The translations under genes and the position numbers were made by a program. 36,527 nucleotides of DNA from Seleniivibrio woodruffii (GTDB taxonomy: Bacteria; Chrysiogenota; Deferribacteres; Deferribacterales; Geovibrionaceae), in NCBI RefSeq assembly GCF_029267515.1, contig NZ_JAJUIS010000016.1, positions 1 to 36,527 of the forward strand, given 5' to 3'. Positions 17,028 through 25,350 of the stretch are shown here, piece by piece; the stretch's first letter is position 1; each line of letters starts with the position of its first letter. The notes beneath the pieces were generated by a model, which searched no databases, had not been told where the DNA came from, and saw nothing but the letters and a program-made list of their open reading frames with translations.

Positions 17028-17243
17028 GTGTTCAAAAAAGTCGACTATTCCGTGTTGATAATCTTTGCGGTGCTTTTGGGGCTTGCTCCTTTCAGTCCGG
17101 AGCCGCACATTGTAGAGAAACTGAGGATGCTTTCGGAAGGGACGCTCAGACGACCGATAGACATATTCGACCTTTTCTTCCATCTTGCGCCTGTGCTGGT
17201 TATAATATTGAAGTTTGTTACATCGAAGAAAGCGGAATCATAG
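17028..17243 (+). CDS. Small two-TM membrane protein
   Basis: 71-aa protein starting at GTG 17028, chosen because GGAGGTGAT (17016-17024), a near-perfect Shine-Dalgarno, lies just ahead. Two hydrophobic helices, VDYSVLIIFAVLLGLAPF and IFDLFFHLAPVLVIILKFV, flank a conserved-looking polar loop PEPHIVEKLRMLSEGTLRRP. Short proteins of this pattern are common in Gram-negatives, and I recall them sometimes being labelled 'RND transporter' without evidence. The role is unknown. Its 3' end overlaps the convergent phosphodiesterase gene by 6 bp. Confidence 0.65.
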   Translation: MFKKVDYSVLIIFAVLLGLAPFSPEPHIVEKLRMLSEGTLRRPIDIFDLFFHLAPVLVIILKFVTSKKAES

Positions 17244-19973
17244 GATATTTTCTGGTTTTTCCGCAGGAACAGGTTGGGGTTTTCCGAACCAGTAGCCCTG
17301 TGCGAAGTCAACGCCAAGCTCTCTGGCTTTTCTGGCTGTGGTTTCGTCCGCTATGAACTCCGCAATGGTCTGCATCTTCATCTTTTTTGCGTAGCTTGTG
17401 ATGGAGCGCACGATGTCTGATGCGCGTTCGTCTTTTGATATCAGCCTTATTATGCTTGCATCTATTTTAACGTAGTCTGCCTGCACTTTCAGCAGATAAT
17501 CGAAATTCGAATAGCCTGAACCGAAGTCGTCGATGGCAATTTTCGTTCCGCGCTGTTTAAATCCGCTTATTATGCCTATTATGTTGTCATCCGCCGTAAG
17601 CCGTTCCGTTTCAACAATCTCAATGACCATCCTGTTTAATACTCCGGCATTTTCGGCATATCTGAATATCTCGTTCATGCTGTCTTTGTTCAGGAGGTCT
17701 TCCACAGAGAAGTTCACAGAGAATTCCGCTTTTGTGTTTCTAAAAGTATCGATGGATTTTTTTGCCACCGCCATAGTCAGTTTTGGATAAAGCCGCGTCT
17801 GCTTGCTTATATCAAGAAACTCAGAAGGCGGAATCACCCCGCCGTTTTCATCTATGATGCGGATGAGACATTCATATTTCCATATCTCTTTTGAGCCGAA
17901 CGAGTATATGGGCTGGAAAAAGGGGACTATTCTGTCTTTGTCCACAGCGTCGTTGAGCATTTTAAGCACTTTTATGTTCTGTTCATATGTTGCAAAATTG
18001 TCTGTGAGGTTCGGGTCGAAAATCTGATATTCCTTGTTTTCAAACTTAGCCTGCTGGACGGCAATGTCGGCTTTGGACATGAGGTCGTTTCCGTCTGCAA
18101 AGCCTATACGGCAGCTCAAGATAACTTCTTTTTCCGCTACTCTGTAATATTCTTTTGTAACGTCTGCAGTACCTGAAACTACAGTTTCAAGGAAGGAGGA
18201 GATGTCCATATAAGGTGCAAACAGTGCGAAAACATCTGAGTGGAGGCGGTACAGCTCGAAATTTTTAAGATGTGCATTTTTAACCAGTCTGTCTGCGAAC
18301 ATGGAGAGCAGTTCGTCACCAAGTCTCATTCCGTAAAGTTCGTTTATCTCGTGAAATCTATCGATGTCTATAACCGCCAGACATGGTTTCTTTGCGGTTT
18401 CGATATCCTGCTCCAGCTTATATCTGTTGCCGAGTCCTGTGAGTTTGTCGGTGTTGAAAACGGTCTGTAGTTTTTCCCTGTTCTCTATAACCTCGGTGAC
18501 GTCCTGACTGCATGACGTGTACGCTACTATTTTACCGTTTTCGTCCTTAATTGGTATGATGACGACGTTGTGATAGTAGTGGCTGCCGTCCGGGCGGAGG
18601 TTTTTTATTATCCCTTTGAATATCCTGCCTTTGGCTATGGTTTTCCAGAGTTCCGCAAAGTATTCCGAAGGGGTGTCGGGGTGTCTCAGGATATTATGCT
18701 TATGCCCGATGAGCTGACCCCTCGAATAGCCGCTTATGTCGCAGAATTTATCGTTGACATAGGTCATTATTCCTGTGGGATCCGTCATACTTACGATGGA
18801 GCTTTCGTCCATGATAAATTTGTACTGTTTCAGATCGTTCAGGATTTTTGTCTGCCTGTCCTCAACCTCGCGCATCCTTCTGAAAATATATAGCGATACC
18901 GCCATAGACAGTATCAGTAGGATAATTATCAGGGCGATGTTTGAATAGAGTTCTTTTTGCGAAGTGCCCATGATAGCCTGTTTTTCCGAGGCTATCATTT
19001 CGTTCAGAGAAACATAGTAAAACCCTGTGCCTATAACCCATTTCCATTCGGGTACATAACCGACGTAAGTTGTTTTTTCAGTCAGTCCTTTTTTGTCCGG
19101 AATTTCCCATTGGTATGATATGTACCCCTCACCTCTGCTTTTCGCTATCTCTATAGCTTCCAGAAGGATCTTTCTGCCATCACCGGATTTAACTTCCTTA
19201 ATGTCTGCATTGCTGAATTTTTTATCTGGGTGAAAAATATTTTCGTAATCTGTTGTGATTATCCAGAAATATCCGGTGTTTTCAAATCCGAACCGGTCGC
19301 CTTTGATTCCGGTGAGGATGTCCTCTTTGGCAAGATCCTCTATCTCGTCCAGATACACCCCCGCAGCGATGAGAATCTGAGTGTCCGGATTGTATTTCGC
19401 ATAGGCTATTTTGGTGAATTTTTTCCCCGGTTTCCCCGGTTTTTCAAAGTCATACTCGCCGTATGCGCTGCCGTTTTTATATGCGTTCTTTATGAATGTG
19501 TTGAACTGTGAATTGCCAACAAGCTGAACGGCGTTGACCCCTTCATAGTTTCGGTTTCCGCCGTGGCTGATTATTACTCCGTTTTTGTCCAGAGCGTAGT
19601 AATATCCGGTTTTAAACTCCCATTTGAACGAATGGATGAGCGAATCTAGTGATGTTTTTATATTTTGTTCGGAACTGTTCGATGTTTTTAAGGTCTTGAT
19701 ATACTCGTCGGCGGAATCCACCCTGTCTCTGACAGCGTTTTTAGCGTTCTCGTAAACCTCTGCTTTTTCTAATTTTATTCTTGTTATAACCCGTTGGATC
19801 TCGTTTTTTATTATCTCTTTCTGACGGATTTCGTAGTTTCTTTTCAGTTCTTCTTCAGACTTTTTGATGTGTTTCGCAGAAAGAGACGTAAGGTTATATA
19901 TCAGAGCAGAAGAAAAAATTACCGCAACTGAAATTGCGGTAATGAGTGTAACAGTTGAAAGTCTGAATTTCAT
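17238..19973 (-). CDS. Cache-PAS-GGDEF-EAL c-di-GMP phosphodiesterase (GGDEF degenerate)
   Basis: 911-aa inner-membrane protein: TM helix ~9-29, periplasmic double Cache domain (~60-330, with TGYYYALDKNGVIISH and GYFWIITTDYENIFHP), second TM (~343-363), cytoplasmic PAS (~385-490), GGDEF (~505-655) and EAL (~665-900). The GGDEF signature reads HSDVF in YRLHSDVFALF, so cyclase activity is very unlikely. The EAL motif reads ECL, but the catalytic Glu remains, as do the Asn in SVNFS, EIVETE, DDFGSGYSN, VKID and DFAQGYWFGKP. I therefore expect c-di-GMP hydrolysis controlled by a small periplasmic ligand. It is divergent from the histidine kinase at 20084 across a 110-bp gap. Confidence 0.88.
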   Translation of the reverse strand: MKFRLSTVTLITAISVAVIFSSALIYNLTSLSAKHIKKSEEELKRNYEIRQKEIIKNEIQRVITRIKLEKAEVYENAKNAVRDRVDSADEYIKTLKTSNSSEQNIKTSLDSLIHSFKWEFKTGYYYALDKNGVIISHGGNRNYEGVNAVQLVGNSQFNTFIKNAYKNGSAYGEYDFEKPGKPGKKFTKIAYAKYNPDTQILIAAGVYLDEIEDLAKEDILTGIKGDRFGFENTGYFWIITTDYENIFHPDKKFSNADIKEVKSGDGRKILLEAIEIAKSRGEGYISYQWEIPDKKGLTEKTTYVGYVPEWKWVIGTGFYYVSLNEMIASEKQAIMGTSQKELYSNIALIIILLILSMAVSLYIFRRMREVEDRQTKILNDLKQYKFIMDESSIVSMTDPTGIMTYVNDKFCDISGYSRGQLIGHKHNILRHPDTPSEYFAELWKTIAKGRIFKGIIKNLRPDGSHYYHNVVIIPIKDENGKIVAYTSCSQDVTEVIENREKLQTVFNTDKLTGLGNRYKLEQDIETAKKPCLAVIDIDRFHEINELYGMRLGDELLSMFADRLVKNAHLKNFELYRLHSDVFALFAPYMDISSFLETVVSGTADVTKEYYRVAEKEVILSCRIGFADGNDLMSKADIAVQQAKFENKEYQIFDPNLTDNFATYEQNIKVLKMLNDAVDKDRIVPFFQPIYSFGSKEIWKYECLIRIIDENGGVIPPSEFLDISKQTRLYPKLTMAVAKKSIDTFRNTKAEFSVNFSVEDLLNKDSMNEIFRYAENAGVLNRMVIEIVETERLTADDNIIGIISGFKQRGTKIAIDDFGSGYSNFDYLLKVQADYVKIDASIIRLISKDERASDIVRSITSYAKKMKMQTIAEFIADETTARKARELGVDFAQGYWFGKPQPVPAEKPENIL

Positions 19974-20083
19974 TATTCACCATTGATAAATGACACTAAC
20001 ACATAATAATATAAACTTCAATAATTCCAATCGTCATTTAATTGTGCTAGATTACTAATATAGTTATTAAGACGGAACTGCAA

Positions 20084-21907
20084 ATGAAAACAAATCTCGA
20101 ACTGCTGCAAAAGCTGAGGATAGCCGCTGCATATACAGATATGAATCTTAATGTAGTATGTAAGAATCAGCTTTATGACGAATACTTTCCCGGTGCGGAT
20201 ATTCTTTTGCCCGCTCCGTTCTTTTTGGGTGAAGTTCCGGATTTTCATTCCGTAGCCACAGGCAACGGAGCCCTTGAGACACATGCCTCCATGATGGTTA
20301 ACGGACGAAAACAGATATTCTCGCTGAAGTTCATGTATGATTCAGGAGATAATTTTATCTTTTCCGCTCAAAATCTTACTAAAGAGGGTCGATCCCAGAT
20401 AGATTTTTACGGTTCCGATCATCCGTTTATTCCTGAATATCTTTCAAAGTCTGCCCCCATGCTGCTTATCGATGCCGGAAAGAACGGAAGGATACTTGAT
20501 GCGAACTCTGCCGCGTGCAGTTTTTTCGGGTATACAAAAGCGGAGATAGAATCACTTACAATAGACCAGATAAATATGCTATCGCCGGAAGCCATCAAAA
20601 AAGAGATGACTCAGGCGGCACTTTATAAACGTAATTATTTCAAATTCAAACACAGGCTGAAAAACGGTTCCATAAAAGACGTCGAGGTGTATTCCAGCCC
20701 CATTCCCGTGAAGGGAAAGACACTGCTCTTCTCCATTGTGATAGACGCTTCGGAGAAACGGATGTATGAACTGCTCCTTGCCGATCTGAATGCCAGAATA
20801 AACGAAAGGGTTGAAGCGGAAAAGATGGCTTGCGTTGTCACAACTTCTAAATATCAGAATCTTTTTGAAATGAGTCAGGACGCAGTGCTTATCATAGAGC
20901 TTGGAGAGAACAGAAAGATGATCTTTGCCGATGTGAACAAGTCCGCCTGTACTCTGTTCGGATACAGCAAAGAGGAACTTCTGACAAAGCGCTCCGCTGA
21001 CCTTATAAAAGATGCAAATGAATATGTAACGTATGTTAAACGGCTTCAGGTGGCTCTTGACAGTGTTGGCGTTTACGAAGGCAGGCTGCGGATAGTCCGC
21101 GCCGACGGAAAAGTGCGCACAGTGGAAACAACTGTGCGGCAGACACATATGCTTGACAAGCCAGTCATTATAGCTGTTGTAAGGGATATTACGGAGAAGC
21201 TGGCGCGCGAAAAAGAACTGATGGAAAAAGATATGGTCGTTATTCAGCAGAAGCGCATGGTTGAAATGGGCGGACTGCTCTCTGCCGCCGTGCACCAGAT
21301 GAAACAGCCCCTCAGTACAATTTCCCTTGTGGCGCAGATTATGAAAGACGAACCGGAAAACCTTGAGGAAAACAGTGAAATTCTTATGGCTCAGGTTCAG
21401 TATCTTAATGAGACCATAACAGAGTTCAGAAACTATTTCAGCCAGTCTGCGGACAAAACGAAATTCGGTGTTCTCGGCGTTACGCAGGATGTGGTGAACA
21501 TCGCCAAACCGCTCCTGACCGCAAGCGGCATAACAGTTTACGTCAGCGGTGATGAAACTGTTAAAAGCTACGGGCTGCCCGGTGACTATAAACAGATAAT
21601 GACGAACCTCATCATGAACTCTATGGACGTTATAAAAGAGCGTGGTATAAGCAAAGGAAGGCTCGATATCGACGTCCACAATGGCGGCAGCCACGTTATC
21701 GTTGTTTTTGCAGACAACGGCGGCGGCATTGACGAGGCACTTCTTCCGGATGAAATATTCAAACCCTTCTTCTCCACAAAAGGCGACAGAGGAACAGGCA
21801 TCGGTCTCTCCATTGTAAGAAGCATGGCGGAAAAGCTCGGCGGCTATGTTAAAGCTGAAAACAGCCCAGCCGGAGCGATTTTTACTGTCGCACTTAACAT
21901 TGTCTGA
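20084..21907 (+). CDS. Soluble PAS-PAS sensor histidine kinase (orphan)
   Basis: 607-aa protein without TM helices. The N-terminal ~120 residues are of unclear fold. PAS-1 is ~120-250 (MLLIDAGKNGRILDANSAACSFFGY) and PAS-2 ~260-375 (YQNLFEMSQDAVLIIELGEN, FGYSKEELL). The kinase core has H-box SAAVHQMKQPLST, N-box QIMTNLIMNSMD, G1 DNGGGID and G2 GTGIGLSIVRS. Its architecture parallels the kinase at 14464, so the two may be distant paralogues. No partner response regulator is adjacent. It is divergently transcribed from the Cache-EAL phosphodiesterase, and the two may share a regulatory region. Confidence 0.85.
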   Translation: MKTNLELLQKLRIAAAYTDMNLNVVCKNQLYDEYFPGADILLPAPFFLGEVPDFHSVATGNGALETHASMMVNGRKQIFSLKFMYDSGDNFIFSAQNLTKEGRSQIDFYGSDHPFIPEYLSKSAPMLLIDAGKNGRILDANSAACSFFGYTKAEIESLTIDQINMLSPEAIKKEMTQAALYKRNYFKFKHRLKNGSIKDVEVYSSPIPVKGKTLLFSIVIDASEKRMYELLLADLNARINERVEAEKMACVVTTSKYQNLFEMSQDAVLIIELGENRKMIFADVNKSACTLFGYSKEELLTKRSADLIKDANEYVTYVKRLQVALDSVGVYEGRLRIVRADGKVRTVETTVRQTHMLDKPVIIAVVRDITEKLAREKELMEKDMVVIQQKRMVEMGGLLSAAVHQMKQPLSTISLVAQIMKDEPENLEENSEILMAQVQYLNETITEFRNYFSQSADKTKFGVLGVTQDVVNIAKPLLTASGITVYVSGDETVKSYGLPGDYKQIMTNLIMNSMDVIKERGISKGRLDIDVHNGGSHVIVVFADNGGGIDEALLPDEIFKPFFSTKGDRGTGIGLSIVRSMAEKLGGYVKAENSPAGAIFTVALNIV

Positions 21908-22023
21908 TATAATTACATATTGAATAAAATGAGACTCAATATCGGATAAAAATTATCTAAAGAATATTATTGCAATATAAATTTCAGGTGCTATAATGCA
22001 AAATAAAACAAAGGAGGACAGAA

Positions 22024-22620
22024 ATGTCAAAGTCATTGAAAGGTACAGAAACTCTTGAAAACCTTATGAAAGCCTTCGCAGGCGAATCTCAGGCACGCAA
22101 CAGATACGGCTTCTATGCGTCTCAGGCACGCAAAGAGGGTTATCGTCAGATAGAAAACATATTCCTCGAAACTGCCGACAACGAAAGAATCCACGCTAAA
22201 CGCTTTTTTGATTATGCTAACGATCTTCTCGGCGACCAGATACCCCTTATGGTAAACGTTAACGCCGACTATCCCGTTGCATTTGCAAAAACAATCGACA
22301 ACCTGAAATTTGCTGCCGACGGCGAACACGAAGAATGGGAGATCCTTTACCCTAAATTCGCCAAAATAGCAAAAGAGGAAGGTTTCCCGCAGGTTGAGGC
22401 TCTTTTCACAAAGATTGCCGCCATCGAAGCTCACCACGAAGACAGATATCGTAAACTTGCCAAAAACATCGAAGACGGTCTCGTTTTCAAAAAAGGTGCC
22501 ACTGTTGCATGGAAATGCCTTGTGTGCGGCCACATTCATGAAGGTATTGAAGCTCCCGCAGTGTGCCCTGCCTGCGCACACAAGCAGGAGCATTTTGAAA
22601 TGCTCATGCTTAACTACTAA
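22024..22620 (+). CDS. rbr: Rubrerythrin
   Basis: 198-aa protein. The N-terminal four-helix di-iron domain has ESQARNRY, ETADNERIH, the paired Glu in GEHEEW, and EAHHEDRY. The C-terminal rubredoxin-like domain has CLVCGHIHEG and CPACAH (FeS4 ligands). Rubrerythrins reduce peroxide in anaerobes using electrons from rubredoxin or NADH-linked reductases. Full family length; AAGGAGG lies ahead of the ATG. It is a single-gene unit with a terminator directly after. Confidence 0.95.
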   Translation: MSKSLKGTETLENLMKAFAGESQARNRYGFYASQARKEGYRQIENIFLETADNERIHAKRFFDYANDLLGDQIPLMVNVNADYPVAFAKTIDNLKFAADGEHEEWEILYPKFAKIAKEEGFPQVEALFTKIAAIEAHHEDRYRKLAKNIEDGLVFKKGATVAWKCLVCGHIHEGIEAPAVCPACAHKQEHFEMLMLNY

Positions 22621-22635
22621 AAATTTTTTCAGGGC

Positions 22636-22664
22636 GGGCGGAAATGTCCGCCCTTTCTTTTTTA
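22636..22664 (+). terminator. Rho-independent terminator after rubrerythrin
   Basis: GGGCGGA (22636-22642) pairs with TCCGCCC (22647-22653) around AATG, followed by a T-rich run (TTTCTTTTTT). Confidence 0.85.
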
Positions 22665-22722
22665 TCCTGTTGTATTTTATGTTTCTTTTCTGTAATGTCT
22701 CATAAAAAATACGGCGGTTTCC

Positions 22723-23487
22723 ATGGATTTGTTTAACGTTATCGTTCTGAGTGTCGTCGAAGGTCTGACAGAATTTCTCCCCATTTCTTCAACAGGGCAC
22801 ATGATCATTGCCGCTGAATTTATGAAGCTGAATCAGACGGCGGCGGTGGAGGCGTTTGAGGTTATTATACAGCTTGGTGCCATTCTGGCTGTTGCGGTTG
22901 ATTATAAAAGCAAATTTACAAAAGAATATTTACCTCTCTGGTTTTATATTCTGGCATCTTTCATCCCTGTCGGTGTTGTAGGGCTGCTCTTTCACGAGCA
23001 GGTTAAGTCCATGTTTTCCGTAAAAGTTGTTGCGGTGATGCTTATTGCAGGAGGCGTACTCTTTATCATTGCTGAACTGCTTTATAAAAAAGTTAAAGTA
23101 AATGCTGTGTCCATGGATCAACTCAGTTTCAGAAACGTTATAACTGCGGGACTGGCACAGATTCTGGCTCTTATTCCGGGGACAAGCAGAGCCGGAGTTG
23201 TTATCCTTGGCGCGATGTTCTCCGGCGCAGGAAGACAGACGGCGACCGAGCTGTCTTTTCTCATGGCATTGCCTGTCATGACCGCGGCGGCGGGATTTGA
23301 CCTTATAAAAAATTATCACGACCTTAAAGCGGTGGGATTTTCATACCTTGCCGTTGGATTTGTGATAGCCTTCATCTCTGCATATGCAGCTATCAGAGTG
23401 TTCATCAAATTTGTGAAAAACCACACTTTTATAGGTTTCGGAATTTACAGGATACTTTTTGGTATTCTTCTGCTTTATCTTTTTTGA
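22723..23487 (+). CDS. uppP: Undecaprenyl-diphosphatase
   Basis: 254-aa polytopic membrane protein. The active-site motifs are EGLTEFLPISSTGHM near the N-terminus and LIPGTSRAGVVILGAMFSG (PGxSRSG-type) in the second half. It removes a phosphate from undecaprenyl diphosphate, recycling the lipid carrier for peptidoglycan and surface glycans. Length and helix count match UppP/BacA. It stands alone between rubrerythrin and the chemoreceptor. Confidence 0.95.
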   Translation: MDLFNVIVLSVVEGLTEFLPISSTGHMIIAAEFMKLNQTAAVEAFEVIIQLGAILAVAVDYKSKFTKEYLPLWFYILASFIPVGVVGLLFHEQVKSMFSVKVVAVMLIAGGVLFIIAELLYKKVKVNAVSMDQLSFRNVITAGLAQILALIPGTSRAGVVILGAMFSGAGRQTATELSFLMALPVMTAAAGFDLIKNYHDLKAVGFSYLAVGFVIAFISAYAAIRVFIKFVKNHTFIGFGIYRILFGILLLYLF

Positions 23488-23601
23488 TAATAACTTAACA
23501 AATGCTCTTTTATAAATTGAGAAATATTGACATATTTATATATTGCGATACTTCGTGTTGATTGTTAATATGTCCCGCTTTTAATTTGTCGGGTGATTAA
23601 C

Positions 23602-25065
23602 ATGACTTCAAAAAATGGTTTTATCGTTCAATGTATTGTCATTGCCGGACTGATTGTGTCTGCGTTATCGCTTGAAAGCGGTTCTGCTTTGAAAATTATA
23701 ATAATCTTATCTTCCTCAGCCATTGCTGCCGCAGGTTATTTCTCTTTTGCAAAGCAGAGGCAGACAGGGAAAGACGCTTTCGATGATTTCCTCACTTCCG
23801 GTGACTATTCCGCTTTGAAAGACACTTCTGTTAAAGAGAATCTGCGTGATTTCATAGGAAAACTGGACAGAGATATGAAAGACTCATACTCTTCCGTTTC
23901 AGCCGCAACGGATGCCGCTATCCCTCTGATAAATCAGATTGCTGAGATAAAAGAGATCGCCGGACACAGCGGTGTTATTTCTTCGCAGCTCGCCGCTTCC
24001 GGTCAGGAGCTTACATTCGCCATAAATGAAATATCCGGTATCGTCGGCGATACTGTTGAGCGTGCAGGCAGGTCTGTGGATCTGGCAAAAAAAGGTGCGC
24101 TCAGATTCCGTGATGTCGGTGAGAAGTCTGAAATAATGCGTGAAACTATGGAACTGCTCTCAACTGACATAAGACAGCTTGAATCTGAGGCGCACAAGAT
24201 AGATGATGTCCTGAAAGTTATCGGCGATCTTTCGGATCAGACCAATATGCTATCGCTCAATGCAGCCATTGAGGCGGCAAGAGCAGGAGAGGCAGGACGC
24301 GGATTTGCCGTTGTTGCGGACGAGGTGCGTAAACTTGCGGAACGGACTAAATCAGCCACTGAAGATATTGAAAAAGTTGTTAAAAGCATTACGTACAGCA
24401 TCCGCGATGCGGCGCAGATGTCAAAAACGGCATCAGAAGCAGTTGTGTCTCAGATCGCTATCAGCAGCGAAGCAGGGGAAAATTTCCTGGCTGTCGCCGG
24501 AGATATAGAGGAGATAAGCTCACATATTCTCGGTGTTTCAGCGGCTGTCGGTCAGCAGCATGAGGCGGCGGAGCTTATCATGCAGAATCTGGGACTGCTC
24601 GAAAATGACGCACTGGTTCTGAATTCTGAGGGCGATGTCTTGGCTAAATCAATAAACTCACTCATGGAATCCATAAACGGCATAGAGAGTTCTCTCTCTC
24701 ACTATAAAAAAGGTGACAGTGCGGCAATGTTCATCAGAGCGAAAATAGCGCACGCGAATGTTCTGAGGGCTATGCAGATGGCTGTTATCAGCAAAAAGAC
24801 AGATATGAAGATACCCGACCACGCAAACTGTATGTTCGGAAAGACTTATTACAGCAGGGAATATCAAGATAGATTCGGCAAAGATGCAGATTTCAGAGCA
24901 ATTGAAGAACCGCATAAAATGGCGCATAAATACGCTGATGCCGTTGTGGATTCCGTCAGAAGGGGCGATCCGGACACGCTGGACAAACTGCGCAGTTTCA
25001 GCGGCGCTGTGAACGATTTCGTTTATGCTATGAACAGAACCATAACAAAACTTCAACAGAAGTAG
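23602..25065 (+). CDS. Methyl-accepting chemotaxis protein with C-terminal CZB (zinc-binding) domain
   Basis: 487-aa protein. Two closely spaced N-terminal TM helices leave essentially no periplasmic sensor. The coiled-coil signalling domain has the hairpin tip [20 protein letters not shown] followed by [15 protein letters not shown]. The C-terminal ~120 residues form a CZB domain: His in AKIAHANVL, then [13 protein letters not shown], then PHKMAHKYA, giving the 3-His/1-Cys zinc set. CZB chemoreceptors sense zinc or oxidants such as hypochlorous acid inside the cell. ATG 23602 is preferred because GGGTGAT just ahead is the ribosome-binding site; GTG 23593 is the in-frame alternative. The stop codon sits inside the bidirectional terminator. 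Confidence 0.88.
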   Translation: MTSKNGFIVQCIVIAGLIVSALSLESGSALKIIIILSSSAIAAAGYFSFAKQRQTGKDAFDDFLTSGDYSALKDTSVKENLRDFIGKLDRDMKDSYSSVSAATDAAIPLINQIAEIKEIAGHSGVISSQLAASGQELTFAINEISGIVGDTVERAGRSVDLAKKGALRFRDVGEKSEIMRETMELLSTDIRQLESEAHKIDDVLKVIGDLSDQTNMLSLNAAIEAARAGEAGRGFAVVADEVRKLAERTKSATEDIEKVVKSITYSIRDAAQMSKTASEAVVSQIAISSEAGENFLAVAGDIEEISSHILGVSAAVGQQHEAAELIMQNLGLLENDALVLNSEGDVLAKSINSLMESINGIESSLSHYKKGDSAAMFIRAKIAHANVLRAMQMAVISKKTDMKIPDHANCMFGKTYYSREYQDRFGKDADFRAIEEPHKMAHKYADAVVDSVRRGDPDTLDKLRSFSGAVNDFVYAMNRTITKLQQK

Positions 25066-25089
25066 GGAGTTAACGCTCCCTACATTTTT
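25062..25089. terminator. Bidirectional terminator shared by the chemoreceptor and desulforedoxin genes
   Basis: GTAGGGAG (25062-25069) and CTCCCTAC (25076-25083) form a perfect 8-bp stem with a TTAACG loop; T-run at 25085-25089. The stem contains the stop codons of both convergent genes. Confidence 0.8.
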
Positions 25090-25196
25090 GTCATCTTTAC
25101 CATGCAGCACATCAGAGCACCGCTGCCGCCGTTTTCAACCTTAACAACAGCGTTGCACACTTTACAGATATAGGTTTCGCCTTTTTTTGTCGCCAT
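25080..25196 (-). CDS. dsr: Desulforedoxin-like FeS4 protein
   Basis: 38-aa minus-strand gene. It has the desulforedoxin pattern: YICKVC near the N-terminus, a Gly-rich turn (VENGGSGAL) and the adjacent pair MCCM, giving four Cys ligands for a rubredoxin-like FeS4 site (C11, C14, C30, C31). The same domain forms the N-terminus of desulfoferrodoxin (superoxide reductase), but here it stands alone as in Desulfovibrio desulforedoxin. GAGGTG lies seven bases ahead of the ATG. The Tn7-like element begins about 25 bp upstream, so the native promoter has probably been cut off. The gene symbol is tentative. Confidence 0.85.
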   Translation of the reverse strand: MATKKGETYICKVCNAVVKVENGGSGALMCCMVKMTKM

Positions 25197-25220
25197 TTAA
25201 CACCTCTTATGAAACACAGG

Positions 25221-25320
25221 ATGTATCTTTAAATTAAAGTTGAACACTTTTAAAATAAGTCAGACACTTTTTAAATAAGATGAACACTTTTAAAATAAGT
25301 TGGACACCATATTTATGCCT
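25221..25320. repeat. Transposon right end: TnsB-site-like 20-bp tandem repeat array
   Basis: Units start at 25241, 25261, 25281 and 25301, each exactly 20 bp apart; the consensus begins TGAACACTTTTAAAATAAG. Units 1 and 3 are identical, unit 2 differs at a few bases, and unit 4 keeps only the start (TGGACAC). The 20 bp at 25221-25240 look like a further diverged unit. Closely packed 22-bp TnsB sites are a feature of the Tn7 right end, and TGAACA also occurs in Tn7's sites. TGT at 25222 is my best guess for the element's terminus; the exact boundary is uncertain because the other end lies outside the window. Confidence 0.75.
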
Positions 25321-25328
25321 GTTATAAT
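25301..25328 (+). promoter_or_regulatory. tns operon promoter overlapping the last TnsB-like repeat
   Basis: TGGACA (25301-25306, 5 of 6) and TATAAT (25323-25328, perfect) are 16 bp apart. The -35 box is the first six bases of the fourth repeat unit, so TnsB bound at the end would block RNA polymerase, as known for TnsB autorepression at the Tn7 right end. Confidence 0.65.
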
Positions 25329-25350
25329 ATAAAGAAACATAGGTAAATAT

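Noticed and set aside
20579-21694. 371-codon minus-strand frame opposite the histidine kinase
   Set aside because: It is a long but featureless antisense frame, rich in His, Phe and Cys. The plus strand has clear PAS and kinase motifs.
21915-22010. PerR/Fur-type operator upstream of rubrerythrin
   Set aside because: The AT-rich region has only short, imperfect inverted pieces; no site reaches a convincing match to the PerR or Fur consensus.
23513-23555. Flagellar sigma28 promoter for the chemoreceptor gene
   Set aside because: CGATA resembles the -10 core, but no TAAA -35 occurs at the right distance; TTGACA at 23527 also lacks a correctly spaced -10.
25241-25310. Possible CRISPR array (regularly spaced repeats)
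   Set aside because: The period equals the repeat length (20 bp) with no unique spacers, there are no cas genes, and the position at a transposon end fits TnsB sites.
25066-25350. tRNA gene as the transposon target
   Set aside because: No cloverleaf or T-loop (GTTCRANNC) sequence was found between the chemoreceptor gene and the transposon end.
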